Shown one piece after another: positions 12,499 through 25,667 of a stretch of DNA of 64,000 nt. Each line of letters begins with the position of its first letter. Positions within the stretch are counted from its first letter, which is position 1. The position numbers were made by a program, and so were the translations under genes. The DNA comes from Brachyhypopomus gauderio (taxonomy: Eukaryota; Chordata; Actinopteri; Gymnotiformes; Hypopomidae): the NCBI RefSeq assembly GCF_052324685.1, contig NW_027506876.1:496001-560000 (forward strand), written 5' to 3'. The notes below the pieces were generated by a model. That model was not told the origin of the DNA, searched no databases, and saw only the letters and a program-made list of their open reading frames with translations.

Positions 12499-12571
12499 GT
12501 TTCTGTAGTGTAGTGGTCATCACGTTCGCCTAACACGCGTAAGGTCCCTGGTTCGATACCAGGCAGAAACA
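12499..12571 (+). tRNA. tRNA-Val(AAC), A42T variant
   Basis: Anticodon stem GCGAA is GCGTA, giving a T28-T42 mismatch. Duplicated at 27088. Confidence 0.9.
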
Positions 12572-13010
12572 TGCTTCTTGATAGAATTACAAACACACCA
12601 CTGCTGTTTAGTGGTTTGTTGCCAGTGTAAAGGCTATCGGGGAGCTCTTCCCTTTAGATCCTCAAAGTGAGCTCTCAGTCTCATGTGATCGATACAGGAA
12701 TGTTCTAAATCGCCATGTACCTTGATAGCAGTACTAATGCAATCAGTTCAATCAAAATGAAACTCAGTGGAAACTTACCTGGTGCTTTGTCATGTTGTCT
12801 CCCAACGTAGAAAACTCATGCTACTCGGTTGATTTGTAGACGTTTGTGTTATAAAGGGATCAAATGATGTCAACATTTGGGGTTTGGATGTGAATGTTTT
12901 GTCTTAAAGCAGAGTAGACCTACTGCTTAGCCATTGTTGACATGATGACTTCCATGCTCTGATTGTATGAGGAAACGCCCACGAGAGATGTGCCCATTCA
13001 GACACGCAAG

Positions 13011-13083
13011 GTTTCTGTAGTGTAGTGGTCATCACGTTCGCCTAACACGCGAAAGGTCCCTGGTTCGATACCAGGCAGAAACA
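13011..13083 (+). tRNA. tRNA-Val(AAC), consensus copy
   Basis: Consensus sequence. First member of the 3,352-bp higher-order block. Confidence 0.95.
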
Positions 13084-13522
13084 TGCTTCTTGATAGAATT
13101 ACAAACACACCACTGCTGTTTAGTGGTTTGTTGCCAGTGTAAAGTCTATCAGGGAGCTCTTCCCTTTAGATCCTCAAAGTGAGCTCTCAGTCTCATGTGA
13201 TCGATACAGGAATGTTCTAAATCGCCATGTACCTTGATAGCAGTACTAATGCAATCGGTTCAATCAAAATGAAACTCAGTGGAAACGTACCTAGTGCTTT
13301 GTCATGTTGTCTCCCAACGTAGAAAACTCATGCTACTTGGTTGATTTGTAGACGTTTGTGTTATAAAGGGATCGAATGATGTCAACATTTGGTGTTTGGA
13401 TGTGAATGTTTTGTCTTAAAGCAGAGTGGACCTACTGCTTAGCCATTGTTGACATGATGACTTCCATGCTCTGATTGTATGAGGAAACGCCCACGAGAGA
13501 TGTGCCCATTCAGACACGCAAG

Positions 13523-13595
13523 GTTTCTGTAGTGTAGTGGTCATCACGTTCGCCTAACACGCGAAAGGTCCCTGGTTCGATACCAGGCAGAAACA
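13523..13595 (+). tRNA. tRNA-Val(AAC), consensus copy
   Basis: Consensus sequence. The module before it carries GAGTGGACC, a mark repeated 3,352 bp later. Confidence 0.95.
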
Positions 13596-14232
13596 TGCTT
13601 CTTGATAGAATTACAAACACACCACTGCTGTTTAGTGGTTTGTTGCCAGTGTAAAGGCTATCGGGGAGCTCTTCCCTTTAGATCCTCAAAGTGAGCTCTC
13701 AGTCTCATGTGATCGATACAGGAATGTTCTAAATCGCCATGTACCTTGATAGCAGTACTAATGCAATCGGTTCAATCAAAATGAAACTCAGTGGAAACGT
13801 ACCTAGTGCTTTGTCATGTTGTCTCCCAACGTAGAAAACTCATGCTACTTGGTTGATTTGTAGACGTTTGTGTTATAAAGGGATCGAATGATGTCAACAT
13901 TTGGTGTTTGGATGTGAATGTTTTGTCTTAAAGCAGAGTAGACCTACTGCTTAGCCAGTGTTGATCGGTTCAATCAAAATGAAACTCAGTGGAAACGTAC
14001 CTAGTGCTTTGTCATGTTGTCTCCCAACGTAGAAAACTCATGCTACTCGGTTGATTTGTAGACGTTTGTGTTATAAAGGTATCGAATGAAGTCAACATTT
14101 GGTGTTTGAATGTGAATGTTTTGTCTTAAAGCAGAGTAGACCTACCGCTTAGCCATTGTTGACATGATGACTTCCATGCTCTGATTGTATGAGGAAACGC
14201 CCACGAGAGATGTGCCCATTCAGACACGCAAG

Positions 14233-14305
14233 GTTTCTGTAGTGTAGTGTTCATCATGTTCGCCTAACACGCGAAAGGTCCCTGGTTCGATACCAGGCAG
14301 AAACA
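14233..14305 (+). tRNA. tRNA-Val(AAC), double variant (D-loop GG lost, C25T)
   Basis: GTGTTCATCATG replaces GTGGTCATCACG: one invariant D-loop G is lost and the G10-C25 pair becomes G-U. Recurs at 17585, 21920 and 28310. Confidence 0.9.
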
Positions 14306-15140
14306 TGCTTCTTGATAGAATTACAAATACACCACTGCTGTTTAGTGGTTTGTTGCCATTGTAAAGGCTATCGGGGAGCTCTTCCCTTTAGATCCTCAAA
14401 GTGAGCTCTCAGTCTCATGTGATCGATACAGGAATGTTCTAAATCGCCATGTACCTTGATAGCAGTACTAATGCAATCGGTTCAATCAAAATGAAACTCA
14501 GTGGAAACGTACCTAGTGCTTTGTCATGTTGTCTCCCAACGTAGAAAACTCATGCTACTCGGTTGATTTGTAGACGTTTGTGTTATAAAGGGATCGAATG
14601 ATGTCAACATTTGGTGTTTGGATGTGAATGTTTTGTCTTAAAGCAGAGTAGACCTACTGCTTAGCCAGTGTTGATCGGTTCAATCAAAATGAAACTCAGT
14701 GGAAACTTACCTGGTGTTTTGTCATGTTGTCTCCCAACGTAGAAAACTCATGCTACTCGGTTGATTTGTAGACGTTTGTGTTATAAAGGGATAGAATGAT
14801 GTCAACATTTGGTGTTTGGATGTGAATGTTTTGTCTTAAAGCAGAGTAGACCTACTGCTTAGCAAGTGTTGATCGGTTCAATCAAAATGAAACTCAGTGG
14901 AAATGTACCTAGTGCTTTGTCATGTTGTCTCCCAACGTAGAAAACTCATGCTACTCGGTTGATTTGTAGACGTTTGTGTTATAAAGGTATCGAATGAAGT
15001 CAACATTTGGTGTTTGGATGTGAATGTTTTGTCTTAAAGCAGAGTAGACCTACCGCTTAGCCATTGTTGACATGATGACTTCCATGCTCTGATTGTATGA
15101 GGAAACGCCCACGAGAGATGTGCCCATTCTGACAAGCAAG

Positions 15141-15213
15141 GTTTCTGTAGTGTAGTGGTCATCACGTTCGCCTAACACGCGAAAGGTCCCTGGTTCGATA
15201 CCAGGCAGAAACA
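15141..15213 (+). tRNA. tRNA-Val(AAC), consensus copy
   Basis: Consensus sequence after a 908-bp spacer. 4,574 bp from the related copy at 10567. Confidence 0.95.
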
Positions 15214-15850
15214 TGCTTCTTGATAGAATTACAAACACACCACTGCTGTTTAGTGGTTTGTTGCCAGTGTAAAGGCTATCGGGGAGCTCTTCCCTTTAGA
15301 TCCTCAAAGTGAGCTCTCAGTCTCATGTGATCGATACAGGAATGTTCTAAATCGCCATGTACCTTGATAGCAGTACTAATGCAATCAGTTCAATCAAAAT
15401 GAAACTCAGTGGAAACTTACCTGGTGCTTTGTCATGTTGTCTCCCAACGTAGAAAACTCATGCTACTCGGTTGATTTGTAGACGATTGTGTTATAAAGGG
15501 ATCGAATGATGTCAACATTTGGTGTTTGGATGTGAATGTTTTGTCTTAAAGCAGAGTAGACCTACTGCTTAGCAAGTGTTGATCGGTTCAATCAAAATGA
15601 AACTCAGTGGAAATGTACCTAGTGCTTTGTCATGTTGTCTCCCAACGTAGAAAACTCATGCTACTCGGTTGATTTGTAGACGTTTGTGTTATAAAGGTAT
15701 CGAATGAAGTCAACATTTGGTGTTTGGATGTGAATGTTTTGTCTTAAAGCAGAGTAGACCTACCGCTTAGCCATTGTTGACATGATGACTTCCATGCTCT
15801 GATTGTATGAGGAAACGCCTACGAGAGATGTGCCCATTCAGACAGGCAAG

Positions 15851-15923
15851 GTTTCTGTAGTGTAGTGGTCATCACGTTTGCCTAACACGCGAAAGGTCCC
15901 TGGTTCGATACCAGGCAGAAACG
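15851..15923 (+). tRNA. tRNA-Val(AAC), C29T variant, discriminator G
   Basis: Same two changes as 11277, again 4,574 bp away. Confidence 0.9.
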
Positions 15924-16362
15924 TGCTTCTTGATAGAATTACAAACACACCACTGCTGTTTAGTGGTTTGTTGCCAGTGTAAAGGCTATCAGGGAGCTCT
16001 TCCCTTTAGATCCTCAAAGTGAGCTGTCAGTCTCATGTGATCGATACAGGAATGTTTTAAATCGCCATGTACCTTGATAGCAGTACTAATGCAGCCGGTT
16101 CAATCAAAATGAAACTCAGTGGAAACTTACCTGGTGCTTTGTCATGTTGTCTCCCAACGTAGAAAACTCATGCTACTCGGTTGATTTGTAGACGTTTGTG
16201 TTATAAAGGGATCAAATGATGTCAACATTTGGGGTTTGGATGTGAATGTTTTGTCTTAAAGCAGAGTAGACCTACTGCTTAGCCATTGTTGACATGATGA
16301 CTTCCATGCTCTGATTGTATGAGGAAACGCCCACGAGAGATGTGCCCATTCAGACACGCAAG

Positions 16363-16435
16363 GTTTCTGTAGTGTAGTGGTCATCACGTTCGCCTAACAC
16401 GCGAAAGGTCCCTGGTTCGATACCAGGCAGAAACA
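16363..16435 (+). tRNA. tRNA-Val(AAC), consensus copy
   Basis: Consensus sequence. Exactly 3,352 bp after 13011. Confidence 0.95.
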
Positions 16436-16874
16436 TGCTTCTTGATAGAATTACAAACACACCACTGCTGTTTAGTGGTTTGTTGCCAGTGTAAAGTCTA
16501 TCAGGGAGCTCTTCCCTTTAGATCCTCAAAGTGAGCTCTCAGTCTCATGTGATCGATACAGGAATGTTCTAAATCGCCATGTACCTTGATAGCAGTACTA
16601 ATGCAATCGGTTCAATCAAAATGAAACTCAGTGGAAACGTACCTAGTGCTTTGTCATGTTGTCTCCCAACGTAGAAAACTCATGCTACTTGGTTGATTTG
16701 TAGACGTTTGTGTTATAAAGGGATCGAATGATGTCAACATTTGGTGTTTGGATGTGAATGTTTTGTCTTAAAGCAGAGTGGACCTACTGCTTAGCCATTG
16801 TTGACATGATGACTTCCATGCTCTGATTGTATGAGGAAACGCCCACGAGAGATGTGCCCATTCAGACACGCAAG

Positions 16875-16947
16875 GTTTCTGTAGTGTAGTGGTCATCACG
16901 TTCGCCTAACACGCGAAAGGTCCCTGGTTCGATACCAGGCAGAAACA
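16875..16947 (+). tRNA. tRNA-Val(AAC), consensus copy
   Basis: Consensus sequence. 3,352 bp after 13523. Confidence 0.95.
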
Positions 16948-17584
16948 TGCTTCTTGATAGAATTACAAACACACCACTGCTGTTTAGTGGTTTGTTGCCA
17001 GTGTAAAGGCTATCGGGGAGCTCTTCCCTTTAGATCCTCAAAGTGAGCTCTCAGTCTCATGTGATCGATACAGGAATGTTCTAAATCGCCATGTACCTTG
17101 ATAGCAGTACTAATGCAATCGGTTCAATCAAAATGAAACTCAGTGGAAACGTACCTAGTGCTTTGTCATGTTGTCTCCCAACGTAGAAAACTCATGCTAC
17201 TTGGTTGATTTGTAGACGTTTGTGTTATAAAGGGATCGAATGATGTCAACATTTGGTGTTTGGATGTGAATGTTTTGTCTTAAAGCAGAGTAGACCTACT
17301 GCTTAGCCAGTGTTGATCGGTTCAATCAAAATGAAACTCAGTGGAAACGTACCTAGTGCTTTGTCATGTTGTCTCCCAACGTAGAAAACTCATGCTACTC
17401 GGTTGATTTGTAGACGTTTGTGTTATAAAGGTATCGAATGAAGTCAACATTTGGTGTTTGAATGTGAATGTTTTGTCTTAAAGCAGAGTAGACCTACCGC
17501 TTAGCCATTGTTGACATGATGACTTCCATGCTCTGATTGTATGAGGAAACGCCCACGAGAGATGTGCCCATTCAGACACGCAAG

Positions 17585-17657
17585 GTTTCTGTAGTGTAGT
17601 GTTCATCATGTTCGCCTAACACGCGAAAGGTCCCTGGTTCGATACCAGGCAGAAACA
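17585..17657 (+). tRNA. tRNA-Val(AAC), double variant (D-loop GG lost, C25T)
   Basis: Same as 14233, 3,352 bp on. Confidence 0.9.
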
Positions 17658-18492
17658 TGCTTCTTGATAGAATTACAAATACACCACTGCTGTTTAGTGG
17701 TTTGTTGCCATTGTAAAGGCTATCGGGGAGCTCTTCCCTTTAGATCCTCAAAGTGAGCTCTCAGTCTCATGTGATCGATACAGGAATGTTCTAAATCGCC
17801 ATGTACCTTGATAGCAGTACTAATGCAATCGGTTCAATCAAAATGAAACTCAGTGGAAACGTACCTAGTGCTTTGTCATGTTGTCTCCCAACGTAGAAAA
17901 CTCATGCTACTCGGTTGATTTGTAGACGTTTGTGTTATAAAGGGATCGAATGATGTCAACATTTGGTGTTTGGATGTGAATGTTTTGTCTTAAAGCAGAG
18001 TAGACCTACTGCTTAGCCAGTGTTGATCGGTTCAATCAAAATGAAACTCAGTGGAAACTTACCTGGTGTTTTGTCATGTTGTCTCCCAACGTAGAAAACT
18101 CATGCTACTCGGTTGATTTGTAGACGTTTGTGTTATAAAGGGATCGAATGATGTCAACATTTGGTGTTTGGATGTGAATGTTTTGTCTTAAAGCAGAGTA
18201 GACCTACTGCTTAGCAAGTGTTGATCGGTTCAATCAAAATGAAACTCAGTGGAAATGTACCTAGTGCTTTGTCATGTTGTCTCCCAACGTAGAAAACTCA
18301 TGCTACTCGGTTGATTTGTAGACGTTTGTGTTATAAAGGTATCGAATGAAGTCAACATTTGGTGTTTGGATGTGAATGTTTTGTCTTAAAGCAGAGTAGA
18401 CCTACCGCTTAGCCATTGTTGACATGATGACTTCCATGCTCTGATTGTATGAGGAAACGCCCACGAGAGATGTGCCCATTCTGACAAGCAAG

Positions 18493-18565
18493 GTTTCTGT
18501 AGTGTAGTGGTCATCACGTTCGCCTAACACGCGAAAGGTCCCTGGTTCGATACCAGGCAGAAACA
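18493..18565 (+). tRNA. tRNA-Val(AAC), consensus copy
   Basis: Consensus sequence. 3,352 bp after 15141. Confidence 0.95.
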
Positions 18566-19202
18566 TGCTTCTTGATAGAATTACAAACACACCACTGCTG
18601 TTTAGTGGTTTGTTGCCAGTGTAAAGGCTATCGGGGAGCTCTTCCCTTTAGATCCTCAAAGTGAGCTCTCAGTCTCATGTGATCGATACAGGAATGTTCT
18701 AAATCGCCATGTACCTTGATAGCAGTACTAATGCAATCAGTTCAATCAAAATGAAACTCAGTGGAAACTTACCTGGTGCTTTGTCATGTTGTCTCCCAAC
18801 GTAGAAAACTCATGCTACTCGGTTGATTTGTAGACGATTGTGTTATAAAGGGATCGAATGATGTCAACATTTGGTGTTTGGATGTGAATGTTTTGTCTTA
18901 AAGCAGAGTAGACCTACTGCTTAGCAAGTGTTGATCGGTTCAATCAAAATGAAACTCAGTGGAAATGTACCTAGTGCTTTGTCATGTTGTCTCCCAACGT
19001 AGAAAACTCATGCTACTCGGTTGATTTGTAGACGTTTGTGTTATAAAGGTATCGAATGAAGTCAACATTTGGTGTTTGGATGTGAATGTTTTGTCTTAAA
19101 GCAGAGTAGACCTACCGCTTAGCCATTGTTGACATGATGACTTCCATGCTCTGATTGTATGAGGAAACGCCCACGAGAGATGTGCCCATTCAGACAGGCA
19201 AG

Positions 19203-19275
19203 GTTTCTGTAGTGTAGTGGTCATCACGTTTGCCTAACACGCGAAAGGTCCCTGGTTCGATACCAGGCAGAAACA
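19203..19275 (+). tRNA. tRNA-Val(AAC), C29T variant
   Basis: TTTGC anticodon stem as at 15851, but the discriminator is A, and its 3' flank has switched to the type found after 17585 (AATACACC, GCCATTGT). This looks like a conversion or crossover point just 3' of the gene. Confidence 0.9.
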
Positions 19276-19714
19276 TGCTTCTTGATAGAATTACAAATAC
19301 ACCACTGCTGTTTAGTGGTTTGTTGCCATTGTAAAGGCTATCGGGGAGCTCTTCCCTTTAGATCCTCAAAGTGAGCTCTCAGTCTCATGTGATCGATACA
19401 GGAATGTTCTAAATCGCCATGTACCTTGATAGCAGTACTAATGCAATCGGTTCAATCAAAATGAAACTCAGTGGAAACTTACCTGGTGCTTTGTCATGTT
19501 GTCTCCCAACGTAGAAAACTCATGCTACTCGGTTGATTTGTAGACGTTTGTGTTATAAAGGGATCAAATGATGTCAACATTTGGGGTTTGGATGTGAATG
19601 TTTTGTCTTAAAGCAGAGTAGACCTACTGCTTAGCCATTGTTGACATGATGACTTCCATGCTCTGATTGTATGAGGAAACGCCCACGAGAGATGTGCCCA
19701 TTCAGACACGCAAG

Positions 19715-19787
19715 GTTTCTGTAGTGTAGTGGTCATCACGTTCGCCTAACACGCGAAAGGTCCCTGGTTCGATACCAGGCAGAAACA
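19715..19787 (+). tRNA. tRNA-Val(AAC), consensus copy
   Basis: Consensus sequence. Last copy before the piggyBac insertion. Confidence 0.95.
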
Positions 19788-20443
19788 TGCTTCTTGATAG
19801 AATTACAAACACACCACTGCTGTTTAGTGGTTTGTTGCCAGTGTAAAGTCTATCAGGGAGCTCTTCCCTTTAGATCCTCAAAGTGAGCTCTCAGTCTCAT
19901 GTGATCGATACAGGAATGTTCTAAATCGCCATGTACCTTGATAGCAGTACTAATGCAATCGGTTCAATCAAAATGAAACTCAGTGGAAACGTACCTAGTG
20001 CTTTGTCATGTTGTCTCCCAACGTAGAAAACTCATGCTACTTGGTTGATTTGTAGACGTTTGTGTTATAAAGGGATCGAATGATGTCAACATTTGGTGTT
20101 TGGATGTGAATGTTTTGTCTTAACCCTGATGAGATCCGGGCGTGGTCTACATTCTTGGGGTCCAGCTGGGTATGGTGGACCCATTGCATTTTTTGTTAAA
20201 ATAATCAGCAGATTTAGCCCAATTGCCCAATTGCAAGTAAAATAAACAATACATATGTGAAATTAGTTTGCTCTCATTTATTTATTAGTTACTTTTTTAT
20301 TAAAATGTAACACAATAAGGAAATGAATCATAAATCATGCTGGCTGACAGGCTGGTCCTATGGCTAGCTGCTAACGGGCTGGTGCTAATGGAGCTGGCTG
20401 CTGCTCATCCTCCTTTTCATTATCAGTATCAGACTCTGATATT

Positions 20444-20548
20444 TCAGAAATGTGATCCTGAAATTTCTTCTTCTGAATCACCATCAAAATCCTCTGTCTC
20501 TTCCAATATCAGCTGTAAGGCAGTCTGAACTGAGAATCGCTTTGCCAT
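20444..20548 (-). pseudogene. Truncated piggyBac transposase N terminus
   Basis: A 34-residue reading frame starts MAKRFSVQTALQLIL, continues with an acidic stretch (EETEDFDGDSEEE) and stops. The MAKR start, the hydrophobic heptad and the acidic tail correspond to the N terminus of the near-complete piggyBac transposase at 35952 in this window (MAKRHSVGDVLKMIF plus acidic run). No downstream catalytic sequence survives. Too short to be a functional protein. Confidence 0.75.
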
Positions 20549-20589
20549 CTTTTATAGCATTTTTAGCATCATGTCCCCATGATTGGATG

Positions 20590-20591
<2 letters not shown>

Positions 20592-20630
<39 letters not shown>
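20592..20630 (+). repeat. (CA)n microsatellite
   Basis: About 39 bp of pure CA inside the piggyBac element. Confidence 0.97.
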
Positions 20631-20633
<3 letters not shown>

Positions 20634-21209
20634 CCAGAGAGGAGGGAGGGATAATGAGGGCTGAGAGAAAAGATGCTTCTTTCAGATCTCACCCCTTTGT
20701 CTCTATAGAGATTCTTCGTCTGCTGTCTGACAATATGCAATCAACCCCTGATGTGACAACCATCAAAAGTGTTGATGGTTGCTCACCTTTGCATGCCAAA
20801 CTCCTCTGTCCTTTGTTTGTATATCCTTTAAAGTCATACAGACGACTATCAACTACCCAACCCAATGTTGATTGCCCACTTTGACTAGCCCAGGGCCCAG
20901 TGGACCCTGGACCCTGTATGTAATACAAATGTGAAGGGGGGGGTACGGGGGGGTGGTCATTGAAAATATTTTCTGATTTATGTTGCTCACAGAAAATGAG
21001 CCAAGGACCAATGAATCTCAGTTTGAAAAAAAAAAAATTGTAGAATTTTTTTAAGCTGATTTTTTTAAAATGGGTCCCACAGACCCTTGGACCATATAAG
21101 GGTTAAAGCAGAGTGGACCTACTGCTTAGCCATTGTTGACATGATGACTTCCATGCTCTGATTGTATGAGGAAACGCCCACGAGAGATGTGCCCATTCAG
21201 ACACGCAAG

Positions 21210-21282
21210 GTTTCTGTAGTGTAGTGGTCATCACGTTCGCCTAACACGCGAAAGGTCCCTGGTTCGATACCAGGCAGAAACA
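21210..21282 (+). tRNA. tRNA-Val(AAC), consensus copy
   Basis: Consensus sequence. In register (512 bp) with 19715 after removing the piggyBac element and one TTAA. Confidence 0.95.
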
Positions 21283-21919
21283 TGCTTCTTGATAGAATTA
21301 CAAACACACCACTGCTGTTTAGTGGTTTGTTGCCAGTGTAAAGGCTATCGGGGAGCTCTTCCCTTTAGATCCTCAAAGTGAGCTCTCAGTCTCATGTGAT
21401 CGATACAGGAATGTTCTAAATCGCCATGTACCTTGATAGCAGTACTAATGCAATCGGTTCAATCAAAATGAAACTCAGTGGAAACGTACCTAGTGCTTTG
21501 TCATGTTGTCTCCCAACGTAGAAAACTCATGCTACTTGGTTGATTTGTAGACGTTTGTGTTATAAAGGGATCGAATGATGTCAACATTTGGTGTTTGGAT
21601 GTGAATGTTTTGTCTTAAAGCAGAGTAGACCTACTGCTTAGCCAGTGTTGATCGGTTCAATCAAAATGAAACTCAGTGGAAACGTACCTAGTGCTTTGTC
21701 ATGTTGTCTCCCAACGTAGAAAACTCATGCTACTCGGTTGATTTGTAGACGTTTGTGTTATAAAGGTATCGAATGAAGTCAACATTTGGTGTTTGAATGT
21801 GAATGTTTTGTCTTAAAGCAGAGTAGACCTACCGCTTAGCCATTGTTGACATGATGACTTCCATGCTCTGATTGTATGAGGAAACGCCCACGAGAGATGT
21901 GCCCATTCAGACACGCAAG

Positions 21920-21992
21920 GTTTCTGTAGTGTAGTGTTCATCATGTTCGCCTAACACGCGAAAGGTCCCTGGTTCGATACCAGGCAGAAACA
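21920..21992 (+). tRNA. tRNA-Val(AAC), double variant (D-loop GG lost, C25T)
   Basis: Same as 14233 and 17585. 3,352 bp from the latter once the insertion is subtracted. Confidence 0.9.
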
Positions 21993-22827
21993 TGCTTCTT
22001 GATAGAATTACAAATACACCACTGCTGTTTAGTGGTTTGTTGCCATTGTAAAGGCTATCGGGGAGCTCTTCCCTTTAGATCCTCAAAGTGAGCTCTCAGT
22101 CTCATGTGATCGATACAGGAATGTTCTAAATCGCCATGTACCTTGATAGCAGTACTAATGCAATCGGTTCAATCAAAATGAAACTCAGTGGAAACGTACC
22201 TAGTGCTTTGTCATGTTGTCTCCCAACGTAGAAAACTCATGCTACTCGGTTGATTTGTAGACGTTTGTGTTATAAAGGGATCGAATGATGTCAACATTTG
22301 GTGTTTGGATGTGAATGTTTTGTCTTAAAGCAGAGTAGACCTACTGCTTAGCCAGTGTTGATCGGTTCAATCAAAATGAAACTCAGTGGAAACTTACCTG
22401 GTGTTTTGTCATGTTGTCTCCCAACGTAGAAAACTCATGCTACTCGGTTGATTTGTAGACGTTTGTGTTATAAAGGGATCGAATGATGTCAACATTTGGT
22501 GTTTGGATGTGAATGTTTTGTCTTAAAGCAGAGTAGACCTACTGCTTAGCAAGTGTTGATCGGTTCAATCAAAATGAAACTCAGTGGAAATGTACCTAGT
22601 GCTTTGTCATGTTGTCTCCCAACGTAGAAAACTCATGCTACTCGGTTGATTTGTAGACGTTTGTGTTATAAAGGTATCGAATGAAGTCAACATTTGGTGT
22701 TTGGATGTGAATGTTTTGTCTTAAAGCAGAGTAGACCTAACGCTTAGCCATTGTTGACATGATGACTTCCATGCTCTGATTGTATGAGGAAACGCCCACG
22801 AGAGATGTGCCCATTCTGACAAGCAAG

Positions 22828-22900
22828 GTTTCTGTAGTGTAGTGGTCATCACGTTCGCCTAACACGCGAAAGGTCCCTGGTTCGATACCAGGCAGAAACA
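22828..22900 (+). tRNA. tRNA-Val(AAC), consensus copy
   Basis: Consensus sequence after a 908-bp spacer. Confidence 0.95.
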
Positions 22901-23537
22901 TGCTTCTTGATAGAATTACAAACACACCACTGCTGTTTAGTGGTTTGTTGCCAGTGTAAAGGCTATCGGGGAGCTCTTCCCTTTAGATCCTCAAAGTGAG
23001 CTCTCAGTCTCATGTGATCGATACAGGAATGTTCTAAATCGCCATGTACCTTGATAGCAGTACTAATGCAATCAGTTCAATCAAAATGAAACTCAGTGGA
23101 AACTTACCTGGTGCTTTGTCATGTTGTCTCCCAACGTAGAAAACTCATGCTACTCGGTTGATTTGTAGACGATTGTGTTATAAAGGGATCGAATGATGTC
23201 AACATTTGGTGTTTGGATGTGAATGTTTTGTCTTAAAGCAGAGTAGACCTACTGCTTAGCAAGTGTTGATCGGTTCAATCAAAATGAAACTCAGTGGAAA
23301 TGTACCTAGTGCTTTGTCATGTTGTCTCCCAACGTAGAAAACTCATGCTACTCGGTTGATTTGTAGACGTTTGTGTTATAAAGGTATCGAATGAAGTCAA
23401 CATTTGGTGTTTGGATGTGAATGTTTTGTCTTAAAGCAGAGTAGACCTACCGCTTAGCCATTGTTGACATGATGACTTCCATGCTCTGATTGTATGAGGA
23501 AACGCCCACGAGAGATGTGCCCATTCAGACAGGCAAG

Positions 23538-23610
23538 GTTTCTGTAGTGTAGTGGTCATCACGTTTGCCTAACACGCGAAAGGTCCCTGGTTCGATACCA
23601 GGCAGAAACA
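23538..23610 (+). tRNA. tRNA-Val(AAC), C29T variant
   Basis: As at 19203, discriminator A, with the same switched 3' flank. Confidence 0.9.
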
Positions 23611-24445
23611 TGCTTCTTGATAGAATTACAAATACACCACTGCTGTTTAGTGGTTTGTTGCCATTGTAAAGGCTATCGGGGAGCTCTTCCCTTTAGATCC
23701 TCAAAGTGAGCTCTCAGTCTCATGTGATCGATACAGGAATGTTCTAAATCGCCATGTACCTTGATAGCAGTACTAATGCAATCGGTTCAATCAAAATGAA
23801 ACTCAGTGGAAACGTACCTAGTGCTTTGTCATGTTGTCTCCCAACGTAGAAAACTCATGCTACTCGGTTGATTTGTAGACGTTTGTGTTATAAAGGGATC
23901 GAATGATGTCAACATTTGGTGTTTGGATGTGAATGTTTTGTCTTAAAGCAGAGTAGACCTACTGCTTAGCCAGTGTTGATCGGTTCAATCAAAATGAAAC
24001 TCAGTGGAAACTTACCTGGTGTTTTGTCATGTTGTCTCCCAACGTAGAAAACTCATGCTACTCGGTTGATTTGTAGACGTTTGTGTTATAAAGGGATCGA
24101 ATGATGTCAACATTTGGTGTTTGGATGTGAATGTTTTGTCTTAAAGCAGAGTAGACCTACTGCTTAGCAAGTGTTGATCGGTTCAATCAAAATGAAACTC
24201 AGTGGAAATGTACCTAGTGCTTTGTCATGTTGTCTCCCAACGTAGAAAACTCATGCTACTCGGTTGATTTGTAGACGTTTGTGTTATAAAGGTATCGAAT
24301 GAAGTCAACATTTGGTGTTTGGATGTGAATGTTTTGTCTTAAAGCAGAGTAGACCTACCGCTTAGCCATTGTTGACATGATGACTTCCATGCTCTGATTG
24401 TATGAGGAAACGCCCACGAGAGATGTGCCCATTCTGACAAGCAAG

Positions 24446-24518
24446 GTTTCTGTAGTGTAGTGGTCATCACGTTCGCCTAACACGCGAAAGGTCCCTGGTT
24501 CGATACCAGGCAGAAACA
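24446..24518 (+). tRNA. tRNA-Val(AAC), consensus copy
   Basis: Consensus sequence. The preceding 908+710-bp block repeats the previous 1,618 bp. Confidence 0.95.
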
Positions 24519-25155
24519 TGCTTCTTGATAGAATTACAAACACACCACTGCTGTTTAGTGGTTTGTTGCCAGTGTAAAGGCTATCGGGGAGCTCTTCCCT
24601 TTAGATCCTCAAAGTGAGCTCTCAGTCTCATGTGATCGATACAGGAATGTTCTAAATCGCCATGTACCTTGATAGCAGTACTAATGCAATCAGTTCAATC
24701 AAAATGAAACTCAGTGGAAACTTACCTGGTGCTTTGTCATGTTGTCTCCCAACGTAGAAAACTCATGCTACTCGGTTGATTTGTAGACGATTGTGTTATA
24801 AAGGGATCGAATGATGTCAACATTTGGTGTTTGGATGTGAATGTTTTGTCTTAAAGCAGAGTAGACCTACTGCTTAGCAAGTGTTGATCGGTTCAATCAA
24901 AATGAAACTCAGTGGAAATGTACCTAGTGCTTTGTCATGTTGTCTCCCAACGTAGAAAACTCATGCTACTCGGTTGATTTGTAGACGTTTGTGTTATAAA
25001 GGTATCGAATGAAGTCAACATTTGGTGTTTGGATGTGAATGTTTTGTCTTAAAGCAGAGTAGACCTACCGCTTAGCCATTGTTGACATGATGACTTCCAT
25101 GCTCTGATTGTATGAGGAAACGCCCACGAGAGATGTGCCCATTCAGACAGGCAAG

Positions 25156-25228
25156 GTTTCTGTAGTGTAGTGGTCATCACGTTTGCCTAACACGCGAAAG
25201 GTCCCTGGTTCGATACCAGGCAGAAACG
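25156..25228 (+). tRNA. tRNA-Val(AAC), C29T variant, discriminator G
   Basis: Same two changes as 11277 and 15851. Confidence 0.9.
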
Positions 25229-25667
25229 TGCTTCTTGATAGAATTACAAACACACCACTGCTGTTTAGTGGTTTGTTGCCAGTGTAAAGGCTATCAGGGA
25301 GCTCTTCCCTTTAGATCCTCAAAGTGAGCTGTCAGTCTCATGTGATCGATACAGGAATGTTTTAAATCGCCATGTACCTTGATAGCAGTACTAATGCAGC
25401 CGGTTCAATCAAAATGAAACTCAGTGGAAACTTACCTGGTGCTTTGTCATGTTGTCTCCCAACGTAGAAAACTCATGCTACTCGGTTGATTTGTAGACGT
25501 TTGTGTTATAAAGGGATCAAATGATGTCAACATTTGGGGTTTGGATGTGAATGTTTTGTCTTAAAGCAGAGTAGACCTACTGCTTAGCCATTGTTGACAT
25601 GATGACTTCCATGCTCTGATTGTATGAGGAAACGCCCACGAGAGATGTGCCCATTCAGACACGCAAG

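Larger units (their letters stand above)
20124..21102 (-). mobile_element. Non-autonomous piggyBac element in the tRNA array
   Basis: Flanked by TTAA on both sides (20120-20123 and 21103-21106), the piggyBac target. Body begins CCCTGATGAG and ends ATATAAGGG. The array resumes in register after removal. It keeps a 34-codon remnant of a transposase N terminus on the - strand (20444-20548) and lacks the catalytic domain, so it must rely on a transposase in trans. Contains a (CA)n tract at 20592-20630 and G-rich runs near 20935. Confidence 0.92.

Noticed and set aside
20337-20928. Several short frames in the piggyBac derivative
   Set aside because: They cross the (CA)n tract or show no family resemblance. 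Only the 34-codon transposase remnant is supported.
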